Source: Bosea sp. (in: a-proteobacteria) (GTDB taxonomy: Bacteria; Pseudomonadota; Alphaproteobacteria; Rhizobiales; Beijerinckiaceae). From it: DNA of 64,000 nt. Within the stretch, counting starts at the first letter, position 1, and each line of letters begins with the position of its first letter. The stretch is from NCBI GenBank assembly GCA_023910605.1, contig JAAVVV010000001.1, positions 2,284,698 through 2,348,697 on the forward strand, read 5' to 3'. The translations under genes were made by a program, and so were the position numbers. Under the pieces are notes generated by a model, which was not told the origin of the DNA, did not search any database, and saw only the letters and a list, made by a program, of their open reading frames with translations. This document shows, piece by piece, positions 9,767 through 21,506 of the stretch.

Positions 9767-10611
9767 CAGAGGCGCAACGATCACGCGTTGCGGTCATCGC
9801 CGGCTCGGGGACGCTGCCGCTGCATGTGGCCTCAAGCGCGCGCGCAGCCGGGCGTGAGGTCTTCATCGCGGCGCTGTCCGGATCGGCCAACCCGTCCGAT
9901 TTTCACGGCTTCGATTGCAGGAGCTTCGGGCTGGGTCAGCTTGGCGGGCTTATCAAGGCCCTGCGCGCGCGGGGCGTGTCGCAGGCCTCCTTCATCGGCG
10001 CGGTGGTGAGGCCGGGGCTGATGGACATCAGGCCCGACTTTGGCCTCATCAAGCATTGGTCCGCGCTGTCGGATGCTTTCGGCAAGGGCGATGACGGGCT
10101 TCTGAGCGCCATCATCGGCATCGTTGAAGCGCAGGGCATCTCGGTGATCTCCGCGCTCACGCTCGCACCTGACCTCGCAATCGGCCAGCCGGGCCTGATC
10201 GGCGCGGTGAAGCCCAATGCCCATGCCGTTTCGGAGATCAGGCTCGGCTTCGAGCTGATCGAGGCGCTGTCGCGTTTCGATGTCGGCCAGTGCGTCGTCG
10301 TCAGCGACGGCCGCCCGGTCGCGATCGAAGGCGCCGAGGGCACTGACGCCATGCTGGAGCGGGTCACGGAAATGCGCCGCATCGGACGGCTGCGGCGTGA
10401 GACCGGGGGCGGCGTTCTGGTGAAGACGCCCAAGCGCGGCCAGAGCCTGCGCATCGACATCCCCGCCATTGGCCCCCAAACGGTGCGGAACGCAGCTGCA
10501 GCGGGCTTGCAGGGCATCGCCATTTCCGTCGGGACTGTGCTGGTGGCCGAGCGGGCGGAAGCCATCAGGCTAGCCGATGAACTTGGCCTGTTCATCGAGG
10601 CCGTCTCGTGA
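9763..10611 (+). CDS. lpxI: UDP-2,3-diacylglucosamine pyrophosphatase LpxI
   Basis: LpxI hydrolyses UDP-2,3-diacylglucosamine to lipid X, replacing the unrelated LpxH in alphaproteobacteria. The 282-residue product (DUF1009 family) starts with RVAVIAGSGTLPLHVA. It contains DIRPDFGLIKHWSALS, the metal-site region GDDGLLSAIIGIVEAQG, VVVSDGRPVAIEGAEGTDAML and the C-terminal KRGQSLRIDIPAIGP. The GTG start overlaps lpxA and its own stop overlaps lpxB, so lpxA-lpxI-lpxB are tightly coupled and encode consecutive enzymes. Confidence 0.94.
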   Translation: MTEAQRSRVAVIAGSGTLPLHVASSARAAGREVFIAALSGSANPSDFHGFDCRSFGLGQLGGLIKALRARGVSQASFIGAVVRPGLMDIRPDFGLIKHWSALSDAFGKGDDGLLSAIIGIVEAQGISVISALTLAPDLAIGQPGLIGAVKPNAHAVSEIRLGFELIEALSRFDVGQCVVVSDGRPVAIEGAEGTDAMLERVTEMRRIGRLRRETGGGVLVKTPKRGQSLRIDIPAIGPQTVRNAAAAGLQGIAISVGTVLVAERAEAIRLADELGLFIEAVS

Positions 10612-11822
10612 TCGAGGCCGGTCAGGAACTCAGACCCTTCCGTCTCTTCGTCGTGGCGGGCGAGGCGTCGGGCGATCAGCTCGCTGCAAGCTTCATCTTG
10701 GCCCTGCGCGCCCGCCTGGAGCCGCGGCCGGTCGAGGTGATCGGCGTCGGCGGGCTCGCTTTGCAGCGTCTCGGGCTCGTGTCGCGGTTCGATCCGCAGG
10801 ACATCCAGCTTATGGGAGTGCTGTCTGTGCTGCGCAACCTGCCCACAGTGCTGTTGCGCATTGCCGGCACCGCCGCAGCGGTTGCGGAGGCCAGGCCTGA
10901 CCTGCTGCTCACTGTCGATGTGCCTGATTTCTCGATGCGTGTGGCGCGCAAGGTGCGCAAGGCGGCTCCGTCCATTCCGATCATGCACTGGGTTGCGCCC
11001 AGCGTCTGGGCCTGGCGCCCTGGCCGCGCACGCGCCATGGCGCCCCATGTCGACCGGCTGCTCGCGTTCCTGCCATTCGAGCCGGAAGCCTTCGCCCGTC
11101 TGAAGGGTCCGCCCACAGTCTATGTCGGCCATCCATTGCTCGACAATGCGCAGGCCATCCGCCCCGATGGCGAGGAGCAACGCATACGCGACAAGGCCGC
11201 GGCGCCCGTGGTGCTGATCCTGCCCGGCAGCCGGCGCGCGGAAATCAAGCATCTGCTGCCTGTCTTCCGCGAGACTGTCCGGCTTCTGGCCGCGCGCAAT
11301 CCCCACGCGCACTATGTGCTGCCCGCCGTGCCGCATCTGGCGGAGACGATCGCCGCCGAGGTTGCGCACTGGCCCGTGAGGGTTGAGGTTGTGCTGGGCG
11401 AAGCAGCCAAGCGCGCCGCTTTCCGCCGCGCGCGCGCAGCGCTGGCCGCATCAGGCACGGTCACGCTCGAACTGGCCATCGCCGGCATCCCGCTGGTGGG
11501 CGCCTATCGCGGCAACGCCATCGAGGCATGGCTCGCGCGCCGCCTCGTGCGCAGCCACAGCGTGCTGCTGTGCAACCTGGTGCTAGGCGCGAACATCGCG
11601 CCCGAGTTGTTGCAGGACGAGGCAACGCCCGCCGCGCTCGCCGCCGCGCTCGGCGAACTGCTTGCCGACAGTCCGGCACGGCTGGCGCAGGTCAAGGCCT
11701 TCGCGCGGCTTGACGACATCATGCGACTTCCAGGCGGGCGCGCCTCCGCGGATGCCGCCGTTGACGTGGCGCTGGATCTCGTCGGGCAGAACGCCACCCG
11801 GCATCGCGTCGAGCGCCAATGA
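10608..11822 (+). CDS. lpxB: lipid-A-disaccharide synthase LpxB
   Basis: LpxB is the GT19 glycosyltransferase that joins lipid X to UDP-diacylglucosamine, forming the lipid A disaccharide at the inner face of the inner membrane. The 404 residues contain GEASGDQLAASFI near the N-terminus, the VDVPDFSMRVA segment, the signature APSVWAWRPGRA, LPGSRRAEIKHLLPV and a C-terminal SGTVTLELAIAGIPLVGAYR. It is the last gene of this run and is followed directly by a hairpin terminator. Confidence 0.95.
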   Translation: MIEAGQELRPFRLFVVAGEASGDQLAASFILALRARLEPRPVEVIGVGGLALQRLGLVSRFDPQDIQLMGVLSVLRNLPTVLLRIAGTAAAVAEARPDLLLTVDVPDFSMRVARKVRKAAPSIPIMHWVAPSVWAWRPGRARAMAPHVDRLLAFLPFEPEAFARLKGPPTVYVGHPLLDNAQAIRPDGEEQRIRDKAAAPVVLILPGSRRAEIKHLLPVFRETVRLLAARNPHAHYVLPAVPHLAETIAAEVAHWPVRVEVVLGEAAKRAAFRRARAALAASGTVTLELAIAGIPLVGAYRGNAIEAWLARRLVRSHSVLLCNLVLGANIAPELLQDEATPAALAAALGELLADSPARLAQVKAFARLDDIMRLPGGRASADAAVDVALDLVGQNATRHRVERQ

Positions 11823-11846
11823 AAAAGGCGGCTCGCGCCGCCCTTT
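11822..11846. terminator. terminator shared by lpxB and gltA
   Basis: The stem GGCGGC / GCCGCC with a TCGC loop is flanked by AAAAA on the left and CTTT on the right. It lies between the convergent ends of lpxB and gltA, so it can work as a bidirectional intrinsic terminator, although the T-run on the lpxB side is short. Confidence 0.6.
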
Positions 11847-11868
11847 AGATCTGGTTCCTCGATTCCGG

Positions 11869-13161
11869 TCAGCGACGCTTGCCGATCGGCGCGTAATCGC
11901 GCTGCGGCGCGCCGATATAGAGCTGGCGGGGCCGGCCGATCCGCTGGGACGGATCCTCGATCATCTCCTTCCACTGCGCGATCCAGCCGACCGTGCGGGC
12001 CAGCGCGAACAGCACCGTGAACATCGAGACCGGGAAACCCATCGCCTTCAGCGTGATGCCTGAATAGAAATCGATGTTCGGATAGAGCTTCTTCTCGATG
12101 AAATACGGGTCGGACAGCGCGATCCGCTCAAGCTCGATCGCAACGTCAAGCAGCGGGTCATCCTTGATGCCGAGTTCGTTGAGCACCTCATGGCAGGTCT
12201 TCTGCATGATCTTGGCGCGCGGATCATAGTTCTTGTAGACCCGGTGTCCGAAACCCATCAGGCGGAACGGATCGTTCTTGTCCTTGGCCTTGGCAATGTA
12301 TTTCGGGATGTTCTCGACGCTGCCGATCTCTTCAAGCATCTTGAGGGCCGCTTCATTGGCTCCGCCATGGGCGGGACCCCAAAGGCAGGCGATGCCGGCC
12401 GCGATGCACGCGAAGGGGTTGGCGCCCGAAGAGCCGGCAAGTCGCACGGTCGAGGTCGAGGCGTTCTGCTCATGGTCGGCATGCAGGATGAAGATGCGGT
12501 CCAGCGCCCGCGCCAGCACCGGGTTCACCTTGTATTCCTCGGCCGGCACGGCATAGCACATGCGCAGGAAGTTCGAGGAATAGTCTAGGCTGTTCAGCGG
12601 ATAGACGAAGGGCTGGCCGACGCTGTACTTGTAAGCCATCGAGGCGAGCGTGGGCATTTTCGCGATCATGCGCATCGAGGCGATCATGCGCTGGGTCGGA
12701 TCGGAGATGTCGGTCGAGTCGTGATAGAAGGCCGACATGGCGCCGACGGCCGCGACCATCACGGCCATCGGGTGGGCGTCGCGGCGGAAGCCCTGGTAGA
12801 ACCGGGCCATCTGCTCGTGAACCATGGTGTGGCGCGTAACACGATAGTCGAAATCCGCCTTCTGCGCTGCGGTGGGCAATTCTCCGTAGAGCAGCAGATA
12901 GCATGTCTCGAGGAAGTCGCCGTGCTCGGCCAGTTGCTCGATGGGATAGCCGCGATAAAGCAAGACGCCCTCGTCGCCATCGATGTAGGTGATCTTGGAT
13001 TCGCAGCTCGCGGTCGAGGTGAAGCCAGGGTCATAGGTGAACATGCCCGTCTGGCCATAGAGCTTGGCGATGTCGATGACGCTCGGGCCGATCGTGCCTT
13101 CCTTGACCGTGACCTCGACCTTGTGGCTGTCGACAACAATATGCCCCGTCGTAGCGCTCAT
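11869..13161 (-). CDS. gltA: citrate synthase (type II)
   Basis: Citrate synthase condenses acetyl-CoA with oxaloacetate to start the TCA cycle. The ATG at 13161, with GGAAGAG eight bases upstream, gives 430 residues, the standard length of the hexameric type II enzyme. Catalytic regions seen are [12 protein letters not shown] (first His), [15 protein letters not shown] (second His) and NIDFYSGI (Asp). The N-terminal beta-domain starts at about residue 25 with [22 protein letters not shown]. Longer frames to 13269 lack family similarity. It is a monocistronic unit convergent with lpxB. Confidence 0.97.
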   Translation of the reverse strand: MSATTGHIVVDSHKVEVTVKEGTIGPSVIDIAKLYGQTGMFTYDPGFTSTASCESKITYIDGDEGVLLYRGYPIEQLAEHGDFLETCYLLLYGELPTAAQKADFDYRVTRHTMVHEQMARFYQGFRRDAHPMAVMVAAVGAMSAFYHDSTDISDPTQRMIASMRMIAKMPTLASMAYKYSVGQPFVYPLNSLDYSSNFLRMCYAVPAEEYKVNPVLARALDRIFILHADHEQNASTSTVRLAGSSGANPFACIAAGIACLWGPAHGGANEAALKMLEEIGSVENIPKYIAKAKDKNDPFRLMGFGHRVYKNYDPRAKIMQKTCHEVLNELGIKDDPLLDVAIELERIALSDPYFIEKKLYPNIDFYSGITLKAMGFPVSMFTVLFALARTVGWIAQWKEMIEDPSQRIGRPRQLYIGAPQRDYAPIGKRR

Positions 13162-13321
13162 CGCTCTTCCTTTCCCACAGGCTTTTCGCCTTGTCGTTCG
13201 TGCTTTTAGGGAGCGCGCCCTCCGGCCGCCCATGATGGCGGGCGATGCGGCGGGCGGCTCTGCTCTCAAGTGCTAACGTATCTGCCGCAGTGCAGCAACA
13301 GCGCCTAAGGTTTGATGCGGT

Positions 13322-14764
13322 TCAACCCTGCGGCGCGACATCCCTCAGCCGGCCCACGCTTTCCTCTCGCCCCAGCACGGCCAGCACGTCGAACAGGCCA
13401 GGCGAAGTCGCCTTGCCGGTGAGCGCAGCGCGCAGCGGTTGCGCGACCTGCCCGAGCTTGAGGCCATGCGCCTCGGCAAAGGCGCGGACCACCGCTTCGG
13501 TCGATTGCGCCGTCCATGGCTCGATCGCGGCGAATTCGGCGGCCAGCAGCCCCAGGCGCCGGCGCGCCTCGCCGTCGAGCAGCCCCGCCGCCTTCTCGTC
13601 AGGGTTCAAAGGGCGTTGCGCATAAAGATAGGACGCACTGTCGATGAGCTCGACCAGCGTCTTGGCGCGCTCCTTGAGCCCCGGCATGGCGGCAGCCAGG
13701 GCGGCCCGCAGCGATGGCGCAAGAGCCGTGCCCAGCCCGCGCGGCGGGCCCAGCTCCGGCATCACCTGCTCGAGCGCCGCGAGAATCTCGTCGTCGCTCG
13801 CCGCGCGCATGTAGATGCCGTTGAGGTTCTCGAGCTTGGCGAAGTCGAAGCGGGATGCGGAGCGGCCGATCGCCGGCAGGTCGAAAGCCGCGATCATCTC
13901 TTGCGTGGTGAAGATCTCCTGATCGCCGTGCGCCCAGCCAAGTCGGACCAGATAATTGCGCAGCGCAGCGGGCAAATACCCCAGCGAGCGATAGGCATCC
14001 ACGCCCAGCGCGCCGTGGCGCTTGGAAAGCTTGGCCCCATCCGGCCCGTGGATCAGCGGGATATGCGCCATGATCGGCACGTCCCAGCCCATCGCCTGGT
14101 AGATCTGCGTCTGCCGCGCGGCGTTGGTGAGGTGGTCGTCCCCGCGGATGATGTGCGTGACGCCCATGTCATGATCGTCCACCACCACGGCGAGCATGTA
14201 GGTCGGCGTGCCGTCCGAACGCAGCAGCACGAGGTCGTCGAGATCCTTGTTCTGCCAGCTGACGCGGCCCTGCACCTGGTCCTCGACCACCGTCTCTCCT
14301 TCGAGCGGCGCGCGCAGCCGGATGACGGGCTTGAGGCCGGGGGGCGCTGTGGCTGGGTCGCGGTCGCGCCAGCGCCCGTCATAACGCAGCGGCCGCCCTT
14401 CCTTGCGGGCGAGTTCACGCATCTCCTCAAGCTCCTGCTGCGTCGCGAAGCACATGTAGGCGCGCCCCCTGGCGAGCAGTTCATGAGCGATCTCGGCATG
14501 GCGCGCGGCGCGGGCGAACTGGAAGATCGGTTCCTCATCCCAGTCGAGGCCAAGCCACTTCAGCCCGTCGATGATGGCGCCGATCGCTGCCTCGGTTGAG
14601 CGCTCTCGGTCGGTGTCCTCGATGCGCAGCAGCATCTTGCCGCCATAACGGCGTGCAAACAGCCAGTTGAAGAGCGCCGTCCGGCCCCCGCCAATGTGCA
14701 GGAAGCCGGTCGGGGAGGGCGCAAACCGGGTGATGACAGGCTTCGGGGAGGCAGGACTGGACAT
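13322..14764 (-). CDS. gltX: glutamyl-tRNA synthetase
   Basis: GltX charges tRNA-Glu (and in alphaproteobacteria often tRNA-Gln, later amidated by GatCAB). The ATG at 14764 gives 480 residues, typical for the family. The class I signature is [21 protein letters not shown], where HIGG stands for HIGH, and the second signature is KLSKRHG. The C-terminal anticodon-binding domain is helical. The frame is open 100 codons further upstream but without similarity. No glnS is seen in this window to judge the dual specificity. Confidence 0.96.
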   Translation of the reverse strand: MSSPASPKPVITRFAPSPTGFLHIGGGRTALFNWLFARRYGGKMLLRIEDTDRERSTEAAIGAIIDGLKWLGLDWDEEPIFQFARAARHAEIAHELLARGRAYMCFATQQELEEMRELARKEGRPLRYDGRWRDRDPATAPPGLKPVIRLRAPLEGETVVEDQVQGRVSWQNKDLDDLVLLRSDGTPTYMLAVVVDDHDMGVTHIIRGDDHLTNAARQTQIYQAMGWDVPIMAHIPLIHGPDGAKLSKRHGALGVDAYRSLGYLPAALRNYLVRLGWAHGDQEIFTTQEMIAAFDLPAIGRSASRFDFAKLENLNGIYMRAASDDEILAALEQVMPELGPPRGLGTALAPSLRAALAAAMPGLKERAKTLVELIDSASYLYAQRPLNPDEKAAGLLDGEARRRLGLLAAEFAAIEPWTAQSTEAVVRAFAEAHGLKLGQVAQPLRAALTGKATSPGLFDVLAVLGREESVGRLRDVAPQG

Positions 14765-14925
14765 GACGGACCGATTGTTCGGGCGCAACACTGCGCCCTG
14801 GGCGGAAACGAGGGCAGGGCGGGATGTGGCGCGTGGCCGACCGCAGCGCCTTATCCGGGAAGAGGGCGGGCGGAGCAAGCAGCGCGAGTCCACTTTCCCG
14901 CGCGCGTGATCTAGCATGGCGGTCC

Positions 14926-17193
14926 ATGGAAGGTAAGCAGCCAGAGACCGGGCCGCGCCGGCGCGGCGGCAGGCCACGCGCCGCCATGGTTGCTGGGTGG
15001 ACTCCCGCAACCATCGGCTGGCGCACGCGCCTTGCGCTATCGGCGGAGGCATGGGGCCGCCGGGCATCGGCGGCTGTCGCGCTGGAAGGCGAGCGGCGAA
15101 CCTGGTTCAACACGCTGCCTGTCGCCTTCGGCCTCGGCATCGGCGCGTACTTCGCCGCTGACCGCGAACCGCTGTGGTGGGGGCCGCCGCTGGCTATCGG
15201 CATCTTCGCCCTTGCTGCCTGGCTCGCGCGCCTGCGCCCCTTGCTGATGGCAACGTTCGTCGCGCTGTGCGTGGCCGCCGCAGGGCTGCTGGCGGGCATG
15301 CTGCGCACCGAAAGGGTGCAGGCGCCGGTGCTTGAACGCACCATGATCGGCACGCTGTCCGGCTTCATCGAAAGCATCGACGAGCGCAGCGCCGACCAGC
15401 GTCTGCTGCTGCTGGTCACCGGCTTCGCCGCCCTGCCTCAGGAGGCGCGTCCCCGGCGCGTGCGCATCACACTGCGCAAGACGCCATTGCTGGCGGGCGA
15501 GCACATCGCTCTGACGGCAAGGCTGATGCCGCCGCCGGAGGCCGCACGACCGGGCGGCTATGACTTCGCACGCGACGCGTTCTTCCGCGGCTTCGGCGCC
15601 GTCGGCTCCGGCCTGGGCGCGGTGGAACGGATGGCGCCGCCCCATGCCGCGCCGCTATCTGTGAAGTTGATCGCGCGCATCGACCTTGCCCGCAACGCCA
15701 TGACCGAGCGCATCGCGGGGCTGGTGGGCGGCCAGGCCGGCGCGGTCGCGGCCGCGCTGGTCACGGGCAAGCGCGGGCTCATCACCGAGGAAACCAACGA
15801 GATCCTGCGTGGTGCCGGGATCTATCACATCGTCTCGATCTCCGGGCTTCACATGGTGCTGGCGGCCGGCGCCATCTTCTGGCTGGCCCGCGCCGGCCTC
15901 GCGATCATCCCCGGGCTCGCCCTGGCCTGGCCACTCAAGAAGATCGCCGCCATCTGCGCCATGCTCGGCGCGAGCGCCTACTGTGTCTTCTCGGGCTCGG
16001 AAGTCGCCACGGAACGATCGCTGATCATGACGCTCATCATGCTGGGCGCCATCCTCGTCGACCGGCCGGCCCTGAGCATGCGCAATCTCGCGCTGGCGGC
16101 GCTGGTGGTGCTGGCGCTCGAGCCCGATTCGCTTCTGGGGCCGAGTTTTCAGATGTCGTTCGGCGCGGTCGCGGCGCTGATTGCCTTCGCCGAGTGGCAG
16201 CGCCGCCGCCCCCGCAGCGATGTGGTGGAGCCAGGCTGGTTCGGGCGCGCCCTCGGTTCGATCCAGATCGGCATCGCGGGGCTGGTGCTGACCTCGCTGC
16301 TGGCCGCGATCGCGACCGGCCCTTTCGCGGCCTACCACTTCCAGACCATGAACCCCTTCGGCCTGATCGGCAATCTCATGGCCCTGCCGTTCGTGTCCTT
16401 GATCGTGATGCCGTCAGCCGTGGTGGGTGCGCTGCTTTATCCTCTGGGGCTTGACGCCATCGCCTGGTGGGTGATGGGCCTCGCCACCGAACCCGTCCTT
16501 GCCGCCTCACGGTTCGTGGCCAGCTTCGCAGGTTCGACGCGGATCGTGCCAGCCTTCGGTCCAGGAGCGCTCGCCGGCTTTGCGGCAGCGCTTCTGGCGG
16601 CCACTCTGTTCACGACATGGTTGCGCTGGCTGGCACTGGCGCCGCTGGCGACCGCGCTGGCGCTGGCGATGTCGTCGCACCCAGCCGACCTCTTCATCGA
16701 CCGGGAGGCATCCGGGCTCGCGGCGCGAACCGCGGCCGGGCCGATGGCTATCGTCGGGTCGCCAAGCGCCTTCGTCGTGCAGCAATGGTTGCGCGCCGCC
16801 GGCGACGCCCGCCGCCCCGATGATCCTGGCCTGCGCATGGGCGCCGCCTGCGATGGGGGAGGCTGCATCGTCACACTGCCGGGCAGGCGCATCATTGCCT
16901 GGTCACGCGATCCGCTCACCATTGCCGAAGACTGCGGGCGCGCGGACCTTGTTGTGACGCCACTGCGCTGGGATGGAGCCTGCAAGGCGCTGATGGTGGA
17001 CCGTCGCACTCTCGACCGCCATGGGGCGATGTCGGTGCGCTCCACCCCGCAAGGCCTTGTGGCCGGCACCGGCCGCGATCCTGATGCGCCGAGGCCATGG
17101 AGCCGCCGGGAGGTGACCCCGTTGCCCCAACGGACGCCAGTCGCCAGCACGAGCCCGGCTGCCGAACCCGTCAGTAGCGGCGAACCAGACTGA
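14926..17193 (+). CDS. comEC: ComEC/Rec2-family DNA-uptake membrane protein
   Basis: ComEC forms the inner-membrane channel for single-stranded DNA in natural competence. The 755-residue product has an N-terminal DUF4131-type region with two or three helices (about 60-130) and a periplasmic OB-like part. The Competence core (about 260-540) carries [20 protein letters not shown] followed by SGLHMV. The C-terminus (after about 580) is not a classical metallo-beta-lactamase domain: no HxHxDH is seen, which is common in this class of ComEC. Start ATG 14926 was chosen because upstream codons lack similarity. Its last 23 bases overlap the end of convergent lexA. Confidence 0.88.
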   Translation: MEGKQPETGPRRRGGRPRAAMVAGWTPATIGWRTRLALSAEAWGRRASAAVALEGERRTWFNTLPVAFGLGIGAYFAADREPLWWGPPLAIGIFALAAWLARLRPLLMATFVALCVAAAGLLAGMLRTERVQAPVLERTMIGTLSGFIESIDERSADQRLLLLVTGFAALPQEARPRRVRITLRKTPLLAGEHIALTARLMPPPEAARPGGYDFARDAFFRGFGAVGSGLGAVERMAPPHAAPLSVKLIARIDLARNAMTERIAGLVGGQAGAVAAALVTGKRGLITEETNEILRGAGIYHIVSISGLHMVLAAGAIFWLARAGLAIIPGLALAWPLKKIAAICAMLGASAYCVFSGSEVATERSLIMTLIMLGAILVDRPALSMRNLALAALVVLALEPDSLLGPSFQMSFGAVAALIAFAEWQRRRPRSDVVEPGWFGRALGSIQIGIAGLVLTSLLAAIATGPFAAYHFQTMNPFGLIGNLMALPFVSLIVMPSAVVGALLYPLGLDAIAWWVMGLATEPVLAASRFVASFAGSTRIVPAFGPGALAGFAAALLAATLFTTWLRWLALAPLATALALAMSSHPADLFIDREASGLAARTAAGPMAIVGSPSAFVVQQWLRAAGDARRPDDPGLRMGAACDGGGCIVTLPGRRIIAWSRDPLTIAEDCGRADLVVTPLRWDGACKALMVDRRTLDRHGAMSVRSTPQGLVAGTGRDPDAPRPWSRREVTPLPQRTPVASTSPAAEPVSSGEPD

Positions 17194-17869
17194 CGAGCTT
17201 GCCCTGGATCTTAACCCTGTCAGGCCCCAGAACCCGCGTCTCGTAAGCCGGGTTCGCTGCCTCCAGCGCAATGGAGGTGCCGCGCTTGCGCAACCGCTTC
17301 AGCGTGGCCTCCTCATCGTCGATCAGCGCCACGATGATCTCACCCGTATTGGCGTTGTCCTGCTTGCGGATCACCACTGTGTCGCCATCGAGAATGCCGG
17401 CGTCGATCATCGAATCGCCCTGAACCTCGAGCGCATAGTGCTCGCCCGTTCCAAGAAGATCCGGCGGCAGCGCGATGCTGTGGCTCCTGTTCTGGAGCGC
17501 GGTGATCGGCACGCCGGCGGCGATCCTGCCCATCACGGGAATGGCCACGTTCCGGCTGCCTTCATCTTCCGCGCTGCGCGGCGGCGGCTGGCGCGACAGC
17601 CCGCCCTCGACCACGCTGGGGTTGAAGCGGGGCCGCGCCGCCGCTGCGATGCTGGCATCCGGCATCTTGATCACTTCAAGCGCACGCGCGCGGTTGGGCA
17701 GGCGGCGGATGAAGCCACGCTCCTCGAGCGCCATGATCAACCGGTGAATGCCGGATTTGGATTTGAGGTCGAGCGCATCCTTCATTTCGTCGAAGGAGGG
17801 AGGAACGCCAGCCTCGCGCAGGCGCTCATGAATGAAGCGGAGCAACTCATGTTGCTTTCGGGTCAGCAT
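17171..17869 (-). CDS. lexA: SOS repressor LexA
   Basis: LexA represses DNA-damage genes and cleaves itself when RecA filaments form. The start ATG 17869 has an ideal GGAGGTTCC just before it and gives 232 residues. A winged-helix DNA-binding domain occupies residues 1-65. A long linker (65-110) is typical of alphaproteobacteria. The cleavage site is A118-G119 (RIAAGVPI), with catalytic S153 (QGDSMIDAG) and K191 in the S24 peptidase fold. It is the last gene of the leftward trp/moa block but has its own SOS box upstream. Confidence 0.97.
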   Translation of the reverse strand: MLTRKQHELLRFIHERLREAGVPPSFDEMKDALDLKSKSGIHRLIMALEERGFIRRLPNRARALEVIKMPDASIAAAARPRFNPSVVEGGLSRQPPPRSAEDEGSRNVAIPVMGRIAAGVPITALQNRSHSIALPPDLLGTGEHYALEVQGDSMIDAGILDGDTVVIRKQDNANTGEIIVALIDDEEATLKRLRKRGTSIALEAANPAYETRVLGPDRVKIQGKLVSLVRRY

Positions 17870-17935
17870 GGAACCTCCTGTTGGACACGAGCGGACTGGG
17901 ATGAATCGAAAAACGTAACGTGAACATGAAAGCAT

Positions 17936-17950
17936 GTTCCCGCTGTGTTC
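17936..17950 (-). promoter_or_regulatory. LexA (SOS) box upstream of lexA
   Basis: GTTC-CCGCTGT-GTTC on the + strand (GAAC-N7-GAAC on the lexA strand) exactly matches the alphaproteobacterial SOS box. It lies 67-81 bases upstream of the lexA start in the 88-base gap after moeA, as expected for autoregulation. Confidence 0.85.
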
Positions 17951-17957
17951 GCAAGCC

Positions 17958-19160
17958 TTACAGCCGCATGATCTCGCAGGCCTCACCGGCAACAGCTGCG
18001 GGGGCATGGGGCGGCCTTATCAGCAGGGCGTCCGCCCTGGCGAGGACATGCTGCATGGAGCTGTCCTGCGGCGACAGGGCGATCGCCACGAGGCCGCCCG
18101 ATGCATCGCGGTGAAGGCTGGCGCGCATATAGTCCTCGCGTCCGTCATTGGCGGGCAGAGCGGCGCCGATCACCGCTGGCTCGCGCCCATCATGCGGCTC
18201 CTGCGGCTGGCCGAGCAGCGCGCGCAGAACAGGCCGCACGAACAGCAGCGCGCACACCATGGACGACACCGGGTTTCCCGGCAGCCCAATGCACAGCGTC
18301 GGCCCGCGGACCCCGAGCATCAGCGGCTTTCCGGGCCGCACCGCGACGCGCCAGAAATCGATCGAGAAGCCCGCACCCGTGAGCGCCGCCCGGACATGAT
18401 CGTGGTCTCCCACGGAGGCGCCGCCGCAGGTGATGACGAGATCGGATTCAGCCGCCGCGCGGATGATCGCAGCGCGCGTCTCGTCCTCGCGGTCCGGCAC
18501 GATGCCGTGATCCAGCGGAACGGCCCCATTGGCCTGCGCCAATGCGGACAGGGCCAGCGCATTGGATGAGATGATCTGTCCCGGTCCGGGCGCCTGCCCC
18601 GGGGCCACCAGCTCATCGCCGGTGGAGAGAATGGCCATGCGCGGGCGCCGGCGCACAGGCAATTTGCCGTGGCCCATGCTGGCGGCGAGTCCGAGCCGGC
18701 GCGGGTCCAGCCCCATCCCGGCATGGAGCAGAACGTCGCCTGTCTTGAAATCAAGCCCGGCGGGCCTCACGAACCGCCCCCGCGCCTCCTCCTGTCGTGG
18801 CTGGACCAGGCCCGCCTGCGAGGCCTCGGCATTCTCCTGGATCAGGATGGTGTCTGCCCCTTGGGGCACTTCCGCCCCGGTGAAGATGCGGATGGCCGTT
18901 CCAGGCTGCAAGCGTCCTGCAAAGGGCCGGCCAGCCGCGGCCTCGCCGATCACGGCAAGGGGCCGGCCTGTCCCCATATCCTCGCATCGGACCGCATAGC
19001 CATCCATGGCCGAGACGGCGCAAGGGGGCTGGGTCAGGAGTGCCGCAAGATCTTCTGCAAGCACACGCCCCGCGCCCTCCGTGATGGCGATGCTCTCGGC
19101 TTCGACCGGGCCGCGCACGGCAGCCAGCATGCGTGCCCGCGCCTCGGCCGGGGTCAGCAT
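17958..19160 (-). CDS. moeA: molybdopterin molybdenumtransferase MoeA
   Basis: MoeA inserts molybdate into adenylated molybdopterin, the last step of molybdenum cofactor synthesis. From ATG 19160 it has 400 residues. Motifs are [10 protein letters not shown], the MoCF_biosynth domain ILSTGDELV with [13 protein letters not shown], and [11 protein letters not shown] with the C-terminal domain IV after it. It begins 16 bases after the moaC stop, so the two cofactor genes are co-transcribed. Confidence 0.94.
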   Translation of the reverse strand: MLTPAEARARMLAAVRGPVEAESIAITEGAGRVLAEDLAALLTQPPCAVSAMDGYAVRCEDMGTGRPLAVIGEAAAGRPFAGRLQPGTAIRIFTGAEVPQGADTILIQENAEASQAGLVQPRQEEARGRFVRPAGLDFKTGDVLLHAGMGLDPRRLGLAASMGHGKLPVRRRPRMAILSTGDELVAPGQAPGPGQIISSNALALSALAQANGAVPLDHGIVPDREDETRAAIIRAAAESDLVITCGGASVGDHDHVRAALTGAGFSIDFWRVAVRPGKPLMLGVRGPTLCIGLPGNPVSSMVCALLFVRPVLRALLGQPQEPHDGREPAVIGAALPANDGREDYMRASLHRDASGGLVAIALSPQDSSMQHVLARADALLIRPPHAPAAVAGEACEIMRL

Positions 19161-19176
19161 GGCTATCGCGCCTCGC

Positions 19177-19665
19177 TCAGGCCGGGCGGGCGGGGCGCTC
19201 ATAAACGCCCGACTTGCCGCCCGACTTGTGCACCAGCTGGATGGCCTCGATGCGCATTGCCCGATCAACTGCCTTCACCATGTCGTAGATGGTCAGGCAG
19301 GCGATCGTGACGGCGGTCAGAGCTTCCATCTCCACGCCTGTCTGCCCCGACACGCGGACCTCGGCCGAGACGCGCACGCCGGGCAGGGCGTCATCGAGCG
19401 CAAGCTCCAGCGACACCTTGGAGAGCGCCAGCGGATGGCACAGCGGCACCAGTTCGTGCGTCCGCTTGGCGGCCATGATGCCGGCCAGCCGGGCGGTGCC
19501 GAGCACATCGCCCTTCTTGGCATCGCCGGCACGGATGAGCGCCAGCGTGGCTGGCTCCATCACCACGCAGCCCTCGGCAACGGCGCGGCGCGATGTCACC
19601 GCCTTGTCGGCCACATCGACCATGTGCGCCTGGCCCTGCGCATCGAGGTGGGTGAGCCCGCTCAT
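19177..19665 (-). CDS. moaC: cyclic pyranopterin monophosphate synthase MoaC
   Basis: MoaC completes formation of cyclic pyranopterin monophosphate from the MoaA product. The 162-residue protein shows [37 protein letters not shown] and HKSGGKSG. The ATG overlaps the trpC stop by four bases (ATGA), an intimate coupling of tryptophan and molybdopterin genes that is conserved in many alphaproteobacteria. Confidence 0.95.
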   Translation of the reverse strand: MSGLTHLDAQGQAHMVDVADKAVTSRRAVAEGCVVMEPATLALIRAGDAKKGDVLGTARLAGIMAAKRTHELVPLCHPLALSKVSLELALDDALPGVRVSAEVRVSGQTGVEMEALTAVTIACLTIYDMVKAVDRAMRIEAIQLVHKSGGKSGVYERPARPA

Positions 19666-20477
19666 GCCGCCTTCTCCGGCGCTTTGGCCCCGGTGAGCAG
19701 CGCCCGCGTGGCCGCCGCCACGTCTGCCTGCCGCATCAGGGCCTCGCCCACAAGGAAGGTGCCGACGCCGGCGCGGCCCAGGCGCTCGATGTCCGCCAAG
19801 GCGAAGATGCCGCTTTCGCCCACAATGATCCGGTCGGCCGGAATGCGCGGCGCAAGCCTTTCCGTCACGGCCAGATCGACCTGGAAGCTGCGCAGGTCGC
19901 GATTGTTGATGCCGATCAGCGGCGAGGGCAGGGCGAGCGCCCGCTCGAGTTCGGAGCCGTCGTGCACCTCGATCAGCGAAGCCATTCCGAGCGTGGTGGC
20001 GCACTCCACCAGCGCCAGGGCCTGCGCATCGTTGACGCTCGCCATGATGACGAGAATGGCGTCGGCCCCCCAGGCGCGGGCCTCATGGACCTGATAGGGC
20101 TCGAACATGAAATCCTTGCGCAGGCAGGGCAGGCCGCTCGCTTGCCGTGCCTGCTCCAGATAGGCGGGCTTGCCCTGAAAGGATGGCTCGTCGGTCAGCA
20201 CCGAAAGGCAGGCCGCACCGCCCTCGCGATAGGCCTCGGCCAGGGCGGGCGGATCGAAATCGGGCCTGATGAGCCCCTTGGACGGACTCGCCTTCTTGAT
20301 CTCCGCGATGAGGGCGGGGCGTCCGGCCTGATGGCAGCGCCGCAGCGCGCCCGTGAAGTCGCGTGGCGGCGGGGCTGCTGCGGCGCGCTCCGCCATGAGT
20401 TCGGGCGGCGCATCCAGCTTGGCTGCGGCGATCTCGCGACGCTTGTAGGCTTCGATCCGGGCCAGGATGTCGGTCAA
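19662..20477 (-). CDS. trpC: indole-3-glycerol phosphate synthase
   Basis: TrpC closes the indole ring from CdRP in tryptophan synthesis. The 271-residue TIM barrel has the catalytic lysine in [39 protein letters not shown] and the phosphate-binding VGEALMRQ. It is monofunctional (no TrpF fused). It lies 9 bases after trpD and overlaps moaC. Confidence 0.96.
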   Translation of the reverse strand: MTDILARIEAYKRREIAAAKLDAPPELMAERAAAAPPPRDFTGALRRCHQAGRPALIAEIKKASPSKGLIRPDFDPPALAEAYREGGAACLSVLTDEPSFQGKPAYLEQARQASGLPCLRKDFMFEPYQVHEARAWGADAILVIMASVNDAQALALVECATTLGMASLIEVHDGSELERALALPSPLIGINNRDLRSFQVDLAVTERLAPRIPADRIIVGESGIFALADIERLGRAGVGTFLVGEALMRQADVAAATRALLTGAKAPEKAA

Positions 20478-20486
20478 GGTGGTGTC

Positions 20487-21500
20487 TCAGGCGTTGGAGG
20501 CGGCGATCAGCTTCGCAAGCGTGCCCTTTGCGGCCCGGCTGTCAAGGGCGCCGCCGGCGCGCTCCACGCCCTCGCGCAGCGAGCCCACAGCACCAGCCAC
20601 CATGAGCGCGGCCGCGGCGTTGAAGACGGCAATGTCGCGATAGGGGATCTGCGCGCCATCCAGAACCGCGCTCAGCGCGCGTGCGTTGACCTCCGCCGTG
20701 CCGCCGCGCAGGTCCTCGATCCGGGCTGTCGCCAGCCCCACATCCTCGGGCTTGATCACGAAGCTGCGGGTGGCTCCATTCTCGAGCGCCACGACATGTG
20801 TCGGGCCGGTGGTCGTGATCTCGTCGAGCCCGTCGGCCCCGTGCACAGCCCAGACACGGTCTGAACCGAGCGAGCGCAGCACCTCCGTCATGGGCAGCAG
20901 CCAGCTCTCGGCGAAGGCGCCCAGAAGCTGGCGCTTGACGCCAGCAGGATTGGACAGGGGCCCGATGAGATTGAAGATGGTCCGTGTGCCCAGTTCCACC
21001 CGCACCGGCGCGACATGCCGCATCGAGGCATGATGCGCGGGCGCGAACATGAAGCCAAGGCCGGCTGCGGCCAGGCAGTGCTCCACGCCGGCAGCGTCGA
21101 TCCCGACCTTGACGCCAAGCGCGGTCAGCACGTCCGCGGTGCCGGATTTGGAGGAAGCGGCGCGATTGCCATGCTTGGCCACCGGCACGCCGCAGGATGC
21201 CACGATGATCGAGGCCAGCGTGGAGATGTTGTAGCTGCCCGAATTGTCGCCGCCGGTGCCCACGATGTCGATGGCTTCGGCTGGCGCCTGAACCTTCAAG
21301 GTGCGCGAGCGCAGCGCGCTCACTGCACCAGCGATTTCCTCTGTCGTTTCGCCGCGCACGCGCAGGGCCATGAGGAATCCGGCCGACTGCGCTGGCGTAA
21401 CCTCGCCCGAGAGGATCGTATCGAAGGCGTCGCGCGCCTCGGCGGCCGTCAGGCTGGCGCCCGTCGCGACCTTGGCGATGAAAGGCTTGAACGTATCCAT
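20487..21500 (-). CDS. trpD: anthranilate phosphoribosyltransferase
   Basis: TrpD joins anthranilate to PRPP. The 337 residues contain the PRPP loop [37 protein letters not shown] and the anthranilate-side [11 protein letters not shown]. It follows trpG by 6 bases and precedes trpC by 9, so trpG-trpD-trpC form one unit. Confidence 0.96.
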   Translation of the reverse strand: MDTFKPFIAKVATGASLTAAEARDAFDTILSGEVTPAQSAGFLMALRVRGETTEEIAGAVSALRSRTLKVQAPAEAIDIVGTGGDNSGSYNISTLASIIVASCGVPVAKHGNRAASSKSGTADVLTALGVKVGIDAAGVEHCLAAAGLGFMFAPAHHASMRHVAPVRVELGTRTIFNLIGPLSNPAGVKRQLLGAFAESWLLPMTEVLRSLGSDRVWAVHGADGLDEITTTGPTHVVALENGATRSFVIKPEDVGLATARIEDLRGGTAEVNARALSAVLDGAQIPYRDIAVFNAAAALMVAGAVGSLREGVERAGGALDSRAAKGTLAKLIAASNA

Positions 21501-21506
21501 GGGAGA